DNA of 64,000 bases from Dehalococcoidia bacterium (lineage in GTDB: Bacteria; Chloroflexota; Dehalococcoidia; SpSt-223). The first letter of the stretch is position 1, and each line of letters begins with the position of its first letter. The DNA is taken from positions 124,001-188,000 of the forward strand of contig BPIC01000006.1 of assembly GCA_026003895.1 (NCBI GenBank). The letters are read 5' to 3'. The notes under the pieces were generated by a model. The model did not search any database and was not told the DNA's origin. It saw nothing but the letters and a program-made list of their open reading frames with translations. A program made the position numbers and the translations under genes. This document shows, in pieces, positions 27,041 through 36,476 of the stretch.

Positions 27041-29428
27041 CTACCGACCGAGCTCCCAAATCGAGACGCCGTCTCGCTGGTAGAGAAGCCGTAACCCGGG
27101 CAGACGGGCCATGTCGAGCGGGTCGATCGGGCCACCGCGCTTTCCGAGATACAGATGGGTCCATCCGGCGCGGCGCAGAAACTTGACCAACTCGTCAGGG
27201 CGGCTGGCCAGCCGGATGGTTTCTTCAATTGCAGCGTTGCGGGCGACGAGCTCGTCGGGCGACCGAAAGGAGTAGCTGAGCGGCGGGACAAGCGACTCTC
27301 GACCGGTAACTATTCGGGTCCAATAGCCGCCATCGGTCCCGACGTAGAGCGAGTAGGCCCAAGGCTCGCCGTTATTGGCAATCTGGGCGTCGGCCGGCAG
27401 CTCACGGGCCAGCCAGTCAAGGGCCCGGCGATCGGCGTCATCGTAGAACAGCAGGTCGCCGAGCCGCGCACCGAGCGTGCTCGGCCGGTTCGCGGTCAGA
27501 AGGACCAGTCCGAGCGAGGCGACCGTGGCCGCCTGAGCGAGCGTTCTCGCCCTCAGCCGAAGGGCGCCGAGCGCCGCAACCGTCCAAGCCGCCCAGAGGC
27601 CAATCGGCAGATAGTAGGCAATCGCCGCCGAGAGCGGATTCACCGCCAGCCCAAGCCGAAGCCCAGCAACGCCGAACCATGTGAAGAGCGCCAACACCGC
27701 GGCTGACCAAACGATGGGCAGCAGCGGACGCGCGATCGTCGACCGGCGACCGAGAAGAAGCGCCGCGCCGCTCGCCAAGCAAAGCGCAGCCAAAACCCAA
27801 TCCGTGCCGTCGTATTGGAGCGTCCATGCCTGAAACTCTTGCGGGCCAGCCGGCCCATCCGCAACAGCGGGCGCCCAAAACGTTACTGCCACACCAACGA
27901 GCCAAGGAGCAAGGACGACGACGGTTCCAGTTAGCGCCAGCAGGACGACGCCGACATTTCGCCAACGAACGCAAAGGCCTGGCGGCGGCCAAAGCAGCAG
28001 CAGCGGCGCAGCGGCGAGTGCAAAGGCGAACGCACGGTAGTGGGTGAGCGCAAGGCCGCCGCCGAGCAGCCCCAGCGCGGCAGCGAAACGAGCGGGACGA
28101 CGCGCCGCGAGGGTCCACGCCGCCACGGCGAAGAGGGGCGGGACAAGCGCGAGACCGGCGATCTGCGTGAAGCGTGACCACGCGAGGACAAAGCCCGGTA
28201 GCGGAAGCACGAGGCCGGCGACGAAGAGCGCTGCCGCTGACGACCACGCGCCGCCACCCCACTGACGCACGAGCAGGACGAGGCCAAACAGCGCCGCGAC
28301 TTGAAGCGCTTGACCGACCGCGAGAAAGCTCCAATCGAGCGGCGCACCGGCCGTCCCACTCACCAGAGCGACCAGCCCCGATAGGCCGAGGTGGTAAAAG
28401 TCGGCGCGACCGGCGACGGCGGCAGGCGAGACATCGAGGAGTGCACCGCGCTGCTGGATCAGCCGAGCGAAATCGGTTACCGAGGTGGAGTCAACTCCAG
28501 GGGCTCCGCCGATGCCGACCAGTGCGCCAGCACGGGTCAGCACGATCCCGACAGCGACAATGGCGAGCGCAACCGACCCGTCACGCACGCGGCTCCGAAC
28601 GTGACCGACCACGTGGCCGCGCGCCATTTGCGCCATCCAGCGAGCGAGAGCGACGCCGCCGGCGCACGCAAGCACGAACGCCACGGCACGAAGAAGCAGG
28701 GTGGCAAGCTCGTGGGCAAGACGGACCGGGCCAAAGCTCCAAAGGGCCCCGAGGACGACCAGCACTGCAACGGAAATGGCCGGCCAGAGGGCGAGCAGCG
28801 CCACGGTATTTGGCCAGCGGGGCCGCGCCAAAGGGCGGCCAAGCCATCGCCAGAGCAGCCAGCCCGGCGCAAGCAGCCACGTGAGCATTGTGCCAATCAG
28901 GAGCGCGTGAGTCAGCAGGCCCTGCGCCACACCAGCCGCCACCTCACGCCAAGCCCAGCGACGCACCCATTGATAGACCGCAAGCGGCGGACCTTCGCGG
29001 TGCTGAACGCGGATCGACAGCGGGCCGCTCTCTGCCGGGCGAGTGAGCCGCAACCGAAGCGCGGTATCGTCCGGCGCAGCCTGAACCGGAATAAACAGTG
29101 TCGCTGCGCCATCGACGAGGAGCCTCCCAGAGGCGCGCACGGACTCGCCATCGAGCACCGCGAAGTCGAGTGGTCCGCTTTCCCCACCGCTCGGTCGGAT
29201 CTCAAGTCCGCTCCAGTCTGCGCCGCGCGGATCAAGCGGTGTGTCGAACGTCTCGCCCGGCTGGAGGATCCAGTCGCCACGCGCGTAGCTGGTCGGGCTT
29301 GCCGGCTCGGCCCAGAGAGGCCGCTCGGTTGTGAGCGCCGCCCAAACGACGAAGGCAGCCGCCGCGAGAGTGGCAGCAAGGCCGGCGAACCGCCGCCATT
29401 CCGGCGGCGCGAGCGGCGCGGCGATCAC
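27041..29428 (-). CDS. Large polytopic membrane protein, glycosyltransferase-like
   Basis: About 795 residues if started at GTG 29428. After one membrane helix comes an extracytoplasmic beta region (GDWILQPGETFDTPLDPRGA). About twelve helices follow, then a soluble C-terminal part (ADRRALDWLARELPADAQIA, later LVPPLSYSFRSPDELVARNA). It lacks the repeated beta module seen in the other membrane proteins. It probably belongs to the same broad family of lipid-linked sugar transferases or uncharacterised membrane proteins of Chloroflexota. The start overlaps or nearly adjoins the PIG-L deacetylase stop, so the two are probably made together. Confidence 0.7.
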   Translation of the reverse strand: MIAAPLAPPEWRRFAGLAATLAAAAFVVWAALTTERPLWAEPASPTSYARGDWILQPGETFDTPLDPRGADWSGLEIRPSGGESGPLDFAVLDGESVRASGRLLVDGAATLFIPVQAAPDDTALRLRLTRPAESGPLSIRVQHREGPPLAVYQWVRRWAWREVAAGVAQGLLTHALLIGTMLTWLLAPGWLLWRWLGRPLARPRWPNTVALLALWPAISVAVLVVLGALWSFGPVRLAHELATLLLRAVAFVLACAGGVALARWMAQMARGHVVGHVRSRVRDGSVALAIVAVGIVLTRAGALVGIGGAPGVDSTSVTDFARLIQQRGALLDVSPAAVAGRADFYHLGLSGLVALVSGTAGAPLDWSFLAVGQALQVAALFGLVLLVRQWGGGAWSSAAALFVAGLVLPLPGFVLAWSRFTQIAGLALVPPLFAVAAWTLAARRPARFAAALGLLGGGLALTHYRAFAFALAAAPLLLLWPPPGLCVRWRNVGVVLLALTGTVVVLAPWLVGVAVTFWAPAVADGPAGPQEFQAWTLQYDGTDWVLAALCLASGAALLLGRRSTIARPLLPIVWSAAVLALFTWFGVAGLRLGLAVNPLSAAIAYYLPIGLWAAWTVAALGALRLRARTLAQAATVASLGLVLLTANRPSTLGARLGDLLFYDDADRRALDWLARELPADAQIANNGEPWAYSLYVGTDGGYWTRIVTGRESLVPPLSYSFRSPDELVARNAAIEETIRLASRPDELVKFLRRAGWTHLYLGKRGGPIDPLDMARLPGLRLLYQRDGVSIWELGR

Positions 29429-30282
29429 CCTGTCGCGTGGCAGCAGGCGATCACGCTGGCGACCCGGCTGGAGCGAACAGCTCGTCGCGTTCGCCGGGAG
29501 CAGGCGGCGGGGGCAGCGCGAACGAATGCCTCGATACCGAACAGTTGCTTCTGCTCCTCGGTCCATTCCTTGCCCCACGCGCCGCTCGGGCTGATCTGGG
29601 TCCGGTGCGCCAGCATCGCCCGCCGCTTGATGTCCAGAACGTCGCGAATATCGACGAAGGTGGTCACCTCGGCCTCCGGGGTGCCCATCTCGCGGCGGGG
29701 CGGCGGTTCCTCGCCCTGCTGACGCGTGGCCTCGATCCAGCGTTGGAACCACTCGCGAACGAACGTGGCGTACAACAGCTTCGCCGGCTGCCACGGTTCG
29801 CCCGCTTCAGGATAGAGCTCAGGCGAGCCAGCCTCGGCGAACGCGTCGGTCGCGAGCGAGGAGACGAGTCGGTGGTCGGGATGGCCGTAGATGCCAAACT
29901 GCTCGAACGTGATGACGAGGTCTGGCCGCAATCGGCGGATCTCGCGGACAAGACGGCGTACGATCTCCGTCCGGTCGGCGTTGATGAAGGCGCGCGGGTC
30001 CGAATTTGGCTCGGTCCCTTCCATCCCGGAGTCGCGATAATCGAGGAAAATCGGCGGGTCGATGCCGAGCAGAGCGCACGCCTCTCGGAGCTCCCGCTCG
30101 CGCACCTCGCCGAGTGTTTCGGGCGTAGCGAGCGCCGGATCACTGATCTCACCGACTTCCCCTCGCGTCGCACAGATCAGCGTCGAGCGGCCGCCCAACC
30201 GCACATTCTTGGCGAGCGTTCCGCCGCAGACGCCTTCATCGTCGGGATGCGCGAGGACAGCAAGGATGTTCAACCCGGGCAC
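29425..30282 (-). CDS. PIG-L/LmbE family deacetylase, frame break near the 3' end
   Basis: GTG 30282 is preceded by AGGAGG. The zinc motif AHPDDE lies at residues 11-16, and a second His motif GIYGHPDHR lies in the middle. Homologues deacetylate GlcNAc-containing small molecules or lipids, for example in mycothiol or bacillithiol synthesis. The last about 30 residues read as Arg/Cys-rich nonsense. With one base removed near 29516-29522 the protein instead ends [18 protein letters not shown] and stops at 29451, which is more natural. It is probably coupled to the membrane protein gene downstream. Confidence 0.85.
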   Translation of the reverse strand: MPGLNILAVLAHPDDEGVCGGTLAKNVRLGGRSTLICATRGEVGEISDPALATPETLGEVRERELREACALLGIDPPIFLDYRDSGMEGTEPNSDPRAFINADRTEIVRRLVREIRRLRPDLVITFEQFGIYGHPDHRLVSSLATDAFAEAGSPELYPEAGEPWQPAKLLYATFVREWFQRWIEATRQQGEEPPPRREMGTPEAEVTTFVDIRDVLDIKRRAMLAHRTQISPSGAWGKEWTEEQKQLFGIEAFVRAAPAACSRRTRRAVRSSRVASVIACCHATG

Positions 30283-30407
30283 GGAGCCTCCTATCGGCGC
30301 AACACGCCGATGCCGATCGTAGCTCAGGCTTCGCTGGCGGACCAGCGACGGTTGATCGACGAAAAAACGGTCCCCTAGAGTCACAGACTACCGGGAAAGG
30401 AAGCTCT

Positions 30408-30884
30408 GTGGAACGAACGCTGATTCTGGTCAAACCCGACGGCGTGCAGCGTGGGCTGATCGGCTCCATCCTCGAGCGCTTCGAGCGACGAGGTTTGAAA
30501 ATCATTGGCCTGAAGCTGATGCGCGTCAGTCGCGAGTTGGCTGAGCGGCATTACGCCGAGCATGTTGGCAAAGGGTTTTACGCCGGTCTCATCGACTACA
30601 TCACCGCTGGTCCGGTGGTCGCTGCCGTGCTGGAAGGGCCAAGCGCAATCAAGGCGGTCCGCGACACGCTCGGCAAGACCGATCCCCTCGAGGCGGCGCC
30701 GGGCACCATTCGCGGCGATTTCGGCGTCGCCAAGGGTCGCAATCTCGTCCATGCTTCGGATGGCCCAGAGAGCGCCGCGCGAGAAGTCGCGCTCTTCTTC
30801 GCGCCGGACGAGCTCCTGAGCTACCGGCGCGACGTCGACCGCTGGATCCTCGAGCTGCCCGAGGGCGTCTCGTCGATGTGGTAG
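30408..30884 (+). CDS. ndk: Nucleoside diphosphate kinase
   Basis: A 158-residue protein from GTG, with AAGGAAG upstream. It begins [20 protein letters not shown] and has the phospho-acceptor H115 in [14 protein letters not shown]. It transfers the gamma-phosphate from ATP to other NDPs. A C-terminal extension of about 10-15 residues relative to the usual 140 is not remarkable. The frame is intact. Confidence 0.96.
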   Translation: MERTLILVKPDGVQRGLIGSILERFERRGLKIIGLKLMRVSRELAERHYAEHVGKGFYAGLIDYITAGPVVAAVLEGPSAIKAVRDTLGKTDPLEAAPGTIRGDFGVAKGRNLVHASDGPESAAREVALFFAPDELLSYRRDVDRWILELPEGVSSMW

Positions 30885-31070
30885 ACGGGGCGCTCCCACC
30901 TCCAACGGTCCAATGACTCCAGGGTCGGGGCATCTCTGCTGTTGCCCGCACAACGGTGAAGGGGCAGAATACCCCCAGCGCCGCGGATCGGGCGCCCAGT
31001 ACTGTCCCCTGTCACAGGCGAGCGTGGGGCGCCTGCGAACTGCCGCCTGAGACCCCGACGGTCGCTCTCG

Positions 31071-31076
31071 TACAAT
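31071..31076 (+). promoter_or_regulatory. -10 element of a probably leaderless transcript
   Basis: TACAAT ends 8 bases before ATG 31085, which has no ribosome site. Transcription would start at or just before the first codon. Confidence 0.45.
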
Positions 31077-31084
31077 CCAGAGTG

Positions 31085-32539
31085 ATGACGCTCAACGCGC
31101 CGGGCACAACCTACACGTATCAATCGCTCACGGTTGGCGACCCAACGAACCCGATTGGCATCTGCACGCTTTGGACGCCGCAGGAAAAGGTGGCGCGCCT
31201 GCTCGACCCTCGCCAATACGGTCGGATCGGCAATCTCTATTCGCGGGACGGGATCAACCACATCATCCGCAATGTCCTCGCCGACCCGGTCGTGCGCTAC
31301 ATCGTCATCTGCGGGGTCGACTTGACGGGAAGCGGTGAGGCATTTCTCAAGTTTGCCCAGAATGGGGTCGACGAAGAGTATCGGATCGTCGGCGATGTCG
31401 GGCTCATCGACCGGGCTATCCCGCGTGAAGCGTTGGACGACTTTCGCCGTTCGGTTCGCCTGATCGATCAGCGTGGTCCGATCGATGCCAATCGGCTTCG
31501 GGCCACGCTGGGCGCCCTCCCGCCGCTCCCGCCGTTTGCCGCGCCCCGCGTCTTCCCTATCACCGAGCCCGAGGCGGACGTCTTTCCCGCCGAAGGACCC
31601 GGGATGGTCGCACGCGGTCGGCGGGTCGCCGACGCTTGGGTGGAAGCCTTGCGGCTCGTGATGCAGTTTGGCGTCATCCACGAGGGTCCATTTGGTGGCC
31701 GGCAAAAAGATCTCGCCGATCTCGTTTTGGTCGTGACCGACGAGAGGCCAGATGCGCCGCACCTGCCGGCGTGGCTGCCGGTGACATCCGAGTATCTTGA
31801 AGAGATTGCCTATCCGCTGCTCCTTTCGGCGACTCCGCCGGCGGAGCTCGCCGACACGGAAGGACAACGCCTTTTTGATTTCGGTGGCCGCGATCAGGTG
31901 GCCAGCTTGATTGCGACCCTGCGTGATCAGCCGAGGACGCACGCCGCCACCGCCACGCTCTGGGACCCTCACCGCGACCCGGCGCGGCCGACCGCGCCAA
32001 ACTTGATGGTCGTCCAGGCACGACGCCGAGCTGGCGCACTTCACCTCACGGCGTATTTGCGTTCAGTCGACATTTATCGCTCGTGGCCGGAGACGGCCTT
32101 CACGCTGCGGCGACTCCAGCGGCTGATTGCCGACGGCGTGGGCGACCTTCGGCTCGGCAGTCTGTCCACCTTCGTCCACGCAGCCTACATTGCCGACGAC
32201 GCTTGGGAACTCGCTCGAGACGTCCTTGAGCAGCGCCGGCGGCGCACGCTTCGCCGTCCACGGCAGGAAGAGCGAGATCCGCGAGGGTCATTCGTTATTC
32301 GGCTGGACGGCGGCGAGATTCTCGTCTCGCACTATTCGCCCCAGGGCGTGCGGCTTCAGGAGTTTCGCGGGACGAGCGCCGCAGAACTTGCGCTTCAGAT
32401 CAAGCCGTATTTTTCGCAGATCGACCACGCGCTCCACATCGGGGGAGAACTCGCCAAGGCCGAGATCGCTCTTCACACACCGGGCGCATCCTACCTGCAG
32501 GACCACCCGCTGCGCCTGCCGAACGCGGTCTCGTCGTAG
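31085..32539 (+). CDS. Three-part fusion: MtrA-like, thymidylate-synthase-like and DUF4346-like domains
   Basis: A 484-residue protein from ATG 31085. Residues about 1-130 (GICTLWTPQEKVARLL, RYIVICGVDLTGSGEAFL) resemble tetrahydromethanopterin S-methyltransferase subunit A. Residues about 185-380 follow the thymidylate synthase fold late in the chain: LWDPHRDP, then LRSVDIYRSWPETAFTLRRL and VHAAYIADDAW, matching the TS region with RSxDxY and the His-Tyr segment. At the place of the catalytic Cys (P-C-H of ThyA) there is only RPTAPNLM (301-308), with no Cys. The last about 85 residues (IRLDGGEILVSHYSPQGVRL onward) look like DUF4346. Function not established; possibly a folate- or C1-binding non-catalytic protein. 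Confidence 0.7.
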   Translation: MTLNAPGTTYTYQSLTVGDPTNPIGICTLWTPQEKVARLLDPRQYGRIGNLYSRDGINHIIRNVLADPVVRYIVICGVDLTGSGEAFLKFAQNGVDEEYRIVGDVGLIDRAIPREALDDFRRSVRLIDQRGPIDANRLRATLGALPPLPPFAAPRVFPITEPEADVFPAEGPGMVARGRRVADAWVEALRLVMQFGVIHEGPFGGRQKDLADLVLVVTDERPDAPHLPAWLPVTSEYLEEIAYPLLLSATPPAELADTEGQRLFDFGGRDQVASLIATLRDQPRTHAATATLWDPHRDPARPTAPNLMVVQARRRAGALHLTAYLRSVDIYRSWPETAFTLRRLQRLIADGVGDLRLGSLSTFVHAAYIADDAWELARDVLEQRRRRTLRRPRQEERDPRGSFVIRLDGGEILVSHYSPQGVRLQEFRGTSAAELALQIKPYFSQIDHALHIGGELAKAEIALHTPGASYLQDHPLRLPNAVSS

Positions 32540-32580
32540 CGCGCTCGGCTCGCAAGTGCCGTCTGATCGGCTGCAAGGTA

Positions 32581-32609
32581 TTGCGGCCAAGCAAGCGTCC
32601 ACCTACAGT
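32581..32609 (+). promoter_or_regulatory. Promoter of the methyltransferase-PBP operon
   Basis: TTGCGG (32581-32586), a 17-base spacer and TACAGT (32604-32609) end 35 bases before ATG 32645. Confidence 0.5.
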
Positions 32610-32644
32610 ATCGTGAAGCGGCAACGGCGGGTTTCAGCAAGGCG

Positions 32645-33373
32645 ATGAACGGCGACAAAGCGATCACGCTCGGCCATCCAAGTTACGTCTGGCGTTTCGG
32701 CCAAGAGCGCCGGCTGAACCTGATTCGTCAGTACACTCCCCTCGACGGCCGGCGCGTTCTCGACATCGGCTGTGGCGTTGGGATGTACGTTCGGGCCTTC
32801 CGTCGCTTCACCGACGAGGCGTATGGCGTCGAATACGATCGCGAACGCGCCGTCGAGGCCGGCCGTTCCCTACCGTACATCGCGCAGTCGGCATCGGAAT
32901 ACCTGCCATTCGCCGATAACACCTTCGACGTTGTCTTGCTCCACGAGGTGATCGAGCACGTCGCCGATGACCGGCACACGATCCGCGAGGCGCACCGGGT
33001 CACGAAATGGGGCGGCGTCATCGTCATCTTCGCGCCAAACCGTCTCTTCCCCTTTGAGACCCATGGCGCGTATCTGCCACGGCGGGGCTATGTCTTCGGC
33101 AACATCCCGCTCGTTGGCTATCTCCCGGATCCGCTTCGCGACCGGCTCGCCCCGCACGTCCGCGCCTACCTGCCCGGCGACGTGCGCCGGCTGTTCCGCG
33201 GTCTTCCCGGCCGGGTCGTCGTCGAGACCGCAATCTACCCCGGCTTTGACAACGTCATCGCCCGCCGACCGGCGCTTGGCGCGGCGCTCCGGCGCGTCCT
33301 CTACGCACTCGAACATTCGCCGTTGAAGTGGCTTGGGCTTTCCCATTTCGTCGTGGTCCGGAAGCAATTCTGA
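32645..33373 (+). CDS. Class I SAM-dependent methyltransferase (type 11)
   Basis: A 242-residue protein. Motif I is VLDIGCGVGMYVRAF, with the acidic end of strand 2 in YGVEYDRERA. Then come QSASEYLPFADNTFDVVLLH and EVIEHVADDRHTIREAHRV, the usual post-motif layout. The C-terminal half (FAPNRLFPFETHGAYLPRRG) is found in methyltransferases acting on envelope lipids or sugars. The stop TGA overlaps the ATG of the downstream PBP by one base (TGATG), which suggests a cell-envelope connection. Confidence 0.85.
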   Translation: MNGDKAITLGHPSYVWRFGQERRLNLIRQYTPLDGRRVLDIGCGVGMYVRAFRRFTDEAYGVEYDRERAVEAGRSLPYIAQSASEYLPFADNTFDVVLLHEVIEHVADDRHTIREAHRVTKWGGVIVIFAPNRLFPFETHGAYLPRRGYVFGNIPLVGYLPDPLRDRLAPHVRAYLPGDVRRLFRGLPGRVVVETAIYPGFDNVIARRPALGAALRRVLYALEHSPLKWLGLSHFVVVRKQF

Positions 33374-35880
33374 TGGCGCGCCGCTCACCGAAGACGCCAC
33401 GGCCGCCCAAGACGCCGAACGTGCCATTGGCTGCCCAGCCGCGCACCGTCCGTCGGGGCAGCTGGCTTGTCCGGCTGGCCGGCGGTCTGCTCCTCGTTGG
33501 CGCGTTCCTTGCCGCCGGCCTCTGGTGCTACAACGAATATGTCGGCACGCTCGCTCCTCCCGAGACGGTCGCCCGCCGTATCCCCCCGTCGAGCACGAAG
33601 ATCTACGATCGCAACGGGACGTTCCTCTTCGAAATTTTCGACCCGTCCGGCGGCAAGCGGACGATCGTCCCGCTTTCGCGGATCCCGAAGTCGCTGCGCG
33701 ACGCCACGATAGCGACCGAGGATGCTGACTTTTACTCCAACCCCGGGGTCTCGCTGCGCGGGCTGGTGCGTGCGGTGATCAACAATCTCCGCGCCGGTGA
33801 GATCGTTGAGGGCGGCAGCGGCATCACCCAACAGCTCGTCAAGAATGTCATCATCCCGCCCGATGAGCGAGCCGTCCAATCGTTTGACCGCAAGCTCCGG
33901 GAAGCGGTGCTCGCCTTCGAGATCACGCGCCGCTATTCGAAGGACCAGATCCTCGAGTGGTACTTGAACGAGGTCTATTACGGGAACCTGAGTTACGGTG
34001 TCGAAGCCGCCGCCCAAACCTATTTTGGCAAATCTGCCGTCGACCTGACGCTCGCCGAGTCGGCGATGCTGGCCGGCCTCGTGCAGTCGCCATCGCGCTA
34101 CTCACCCTATACCGACCCCGCCGCCGCGAAAGCCCGCCAAGCCGACGTCCTCGACCTGATGGTGCGCCGCGGCATGATCGCCGCCGCGGAGGCCGAGGCG
34201 GCGAAGGCCGTTGATCTTGCCTTCCAGCCGCCAAGCTACCCGATCACCGCCCCGCATTTTGTCAACTATGTGCGCGACCGGCTCGAAGCGACCTACGGTC
34301 GGCGGCTGATCGAGCAAGGCGGATTCCGGGTCGTCACCACGCTCGACCTCGAACTGCAAAGGAAGGCCGAGAAGGCGGTCGCCGACGGCGTCAAACGCTT
34401 GGCCGCGATTGATGCCACCAATGCTGCGCTGGTCGCGATCGAGCCGGCAACCGGCGAAGTGCTGGCGATGGTTGGCTCTGCCGACTTCTGGGACGACTCG
34501 ATCCGCGGGCAGGTGAACGTTGCGCTCAGTCCCCGCCAACCTGGCTCGACCTTCAAGCCGATCAGCTATCTCGCGGCCTTTTTGAAAGGGTATGCGCCAG
34601 CGACCATGGTGCTCGACGTGCCAAGCCGCTACCCGGACGGCGCAAACGGGCCCTACATCCCCCAAAACTCCGACGGCAAGTACCGCGGCCCCTTGCGCGC
34701 CCGCGAGGCGCTCGCCCAATCGCTCAATCCGCCGGCGGTCAAGGTGCTGCAGTTCGCGGGCCTCGCCGACGTTCTCGATCTCGCACACAAATTGGGGATC
34801 ACCGACCTACGCGCCACGAACCGATACGGCCTTTCGCTCACCCTCGGCGGCGGCGAAGTGAAGCTTCTCGACCTGACCTACGTCTACAGCGTCTTCGCCA
34901 ATGGCGGGGTGATGGCTGGCTCCTCCGTACCGCCGTTTCGTCAAACGCCCGGGCTTCGCACCATCGAGCCAACGATCATTCTCGAAGTGACCGATCCGTG
35001 GGGCAACGTCATCGAGGAGCATCACAAGCCACGAACCGCGCGCATCGTTCCGGAGGCCGAAACCTTCCTCATCACGGACGTATTGACCGACAACGCGGCG
35101 CGGGCGCCAATGTTCGGGACGGCCAGTCCGCTCGTCCTCAACGGCCGGCCGGCGGCCGTGAAGACCGGCACCACCAACGACTACCGCGACTTCTGGGCAG
35201 TTGGCTATACCCCGCAACTCGTTGCGGGTGTCTGGGTGGGCAATACCAACAACAAGCCGATGAGGCCCTCCTTCAGTTCTTCGACTGCCGCGCCGATCTG
35301 GAACGCGTTCATGACCGCAGCACTCGCTGGGAAGGAGGCGAAGCGCTTTGCCGTCCCGTCGACGGTCGAGTATGCGAACGTCTGCGCTATCTCCGGCCAG
35401 AAGCCGACGGCGTTCTGCCCCGTCGTTCGGGAAGTGTTTGTCAAGGGCCAAACGCCGACCATGCTTTGCCCGGTGCATCGTCCAGTTCAGGATGGCGGCC
35501 AAACGAAGGTGGCCTATGTCCTGCCACCTGAGGCCGCCGGTTGGCTTCAAGCCGTCGGCGCTGGGGTTTCGGCGCTCCAATGGACTGGCGTCTGGCTGCA
35601 GCTTCCGCCGATCGCCAAGCCGATCGTCGATCGCACCGAAATCATCGGGACGGTCGCTGGCGACGACCTCATCCGCTGGGAGCTCCACCTCGGCGTTGGA
35701 AAGGAACCAAAGGAGTGGACGCTCCTCGCGCGCGGCAACGGACCGGTGCTCAACAAGCCGCTTACTGTCTGGAAGCCCGGCGACCTGCGCGGCGCCGTCA
35801 CCCTCCGGCTCAGCGCCATTGATCGCCACGGCGTCGTGCGCCGTGCCCAGATCGTCGCCGAAATCAGCCCACCGGTCTAG
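33373..35880 (+). CDS. Class A penicillin-binding protein (bifunctional transglycosylase/transpeptidase)
   Basis: An 835-residue protein from ATG 33373. A basic cytoplasmic leader and one transmembrane helix (LAGGLLLVGAFLAAGLWCY) are followed by the GT51 transglycosylase domain (ATIATEDADFYSNPGV, EGGSGITQQLVKN, LAESAMLAGLVQSP). The transpeptidase has S392-T-F-K395 in RQPGSTFKP, SLNPP (SxN) and KTGTTNDYRDFW (KTG). After it come paired CxxC-like segments (NVCAISGQKPTAFCPV, then MLCPVHRP) and a C-terminal beta domain. It builds and crosslinks peptidoglycan. Confidence 0.93.
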   Translation: MARRSPKTPRPPKTPNVPLAAQPRTVRRGSWLVRLAGGLLLVGAFLAAGLWCYNEYVGTLAPPETVARRIPPSSTKIYDRNGTFLFEIFDPSGGKRTIVPLSRIPKSLRDATIATEDADFYSNPGVSLRGLVRAVINNLRAGEIVEGGSGITQQLVKNVIIPPDERAVQSFDRKLREAVLAFEITRRYSKDQILEWYLNEVYYGNLSYGVEAAAQTYFGKSAVDLTLAESAMLAGLVQSPSRYSPYTDPAAAKARQADVLDLMVRRGMIAAAEAEAAKAVDLAFQPPSYPITAPHFVNYVRDRLEATYGRRLIEQGGFRVVTTLDLELQRKAEKAVADGVKRLAAIDATNAALVAIEPATGEVLAMVGSADFWDDSIRGQVNVALSPRQPGSTFKPISYLAAFLKGYAPATMVLDVPSRYPDGANGPYIPQNSDGKYRGPLRAREALAQSLNPPAVKVLQFAGLADVLDLAHKLGITDLRATNRYGLSLTLGGGEVKLLDLTYVYSVFANGGVMAGSSVPPFRQTPGLRTIEPTIILEVTDPWGNVIEEHHKPRTARIVPEAETFLITDVLTDNAARAPMFGTASPLVLNGRPAAVKTGTTNDYRDFWAVGYTPQLVAGVWVGNTNNKPMRPSFSSSTAAPIWNAFMTAALAGKEAKRFAVPSTVEYANVCAISGQKPTAFCPVVREVFVKGQTPTMLCPVHRPVQDGGQTKVAYVLPPEAAGWLQAVGAGVSALQWTGVWLQLPPIAKPIVDRTEIIGTVAGDDLIRWELHLGVGKEPKEWTLLARGNGPVLNKPLTVWKPGDLRGAVTLRLSAIDRHGVVRRAQIVAEISPPV

Positions 35881-35893
35881 ACCGGGCGAGCGC

Positions 35894-35927
35894 GGGCGCC
35901 GGTACGGGCAACGGCCCGTCAGCGCCC
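35894..35927. terminator. Nested hairpin terminator between convergent genes
   Basis: An outer GGGCGC/GCGCCC stem encloses an ACGGGC-AACG-GCCCGT stem, 13 bases after the PBP stop and overlapping the stop of the minus-strand YbjN-like gene. No T-run, so confidence is moderate. Confidence 0.5.
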
Positions 35928-36476
35928 GGCCGGCGGCTCCGGGGTCTCGCCGGTGTCCCGTCCAGCGGGCGGCACGTCGGGGCTGGCACTTTCGTTCGGC
36001 TGCTCGCTCTGTTGCTGCAGGATCTTTTCCAGCTGCGCCTTCACAGCCGCGTCGAGGTTGCTCCCCGGCTCTTCGACGATCATGCGCAGAAGCTCCGGCA
36101 ATTTGCTGCGCACCTGATTGACGAGGCCGTTGAAATGACGGTCAAACTGCTCCGGATTGAGCGGTTGGCCAGCGAGGTACAGCGTGCTGTCGGCGCAAAT
36201 GCCGCGGGTCTCCTTGTCGAAGCTCCAACAAGCCCCCATCGTCTCATGGTTCCAGATCAGCACGGTCCGCAACACCTGCTGCTCTTGGCCGGCGCGAGGG
36301 TAGGCAAGGCCATGGCTCGAGACGAGCACGGCATCGGCGCCATCGAGGTAGACAATTCGGTAGCGCTCCGCGACGGGATAGCCGTAGAACGACACCTCGA
36401 TGGCATCGTCCGTTCGGCGATAGCGGATGCCTTTCTCCTGAAAGTACTCTTCGACAATTGCGAGCGCGTTGGTCAC
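35919..36476 (-). CDS. YbjN-domain protein
   Basis: A 185-residue cytoplasmic protein. The first about 145 residues form a YbjN-like (tetratricopeptide-chaperone-like) alpha/beta domain (ALAIVEEYFQEKGIRYRRTD, VLIWNHETMGACWSFDKETR, LPELLRMIVEE). A Gln/Pro/Ser-rich tail follows. YbjN proteins are linked to stress responses and protein stability, without a defined activity. The GTG start overlaps the rpiA stop (GTGA), so it is translated with rpiA. Confidence 0.7.
   Translation of the reverse strand: MTNALAIVEEYFQEKGIRYRRTDDAIEVSFYGYPVAERYRIVYLDGADAVLVSSHGLAYPRAGQEQQVLRTVLIWNHETMGACWSFDKETRGICADSTLYLAGQPLNPEQFDRHFNGLVNQVRSKLPELLRMIVEEPGSNLDAAVKAQLEKILQQQSEQPNESASPDVPPAGRDTGETPEPPAGR

Noticed and set aside
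28391..29722. 443-residue plus-strand frame
   Set aside because: Antisense to the membrane protein and PIG-L genes; low-complexity Arg/Pro/Thr composition.
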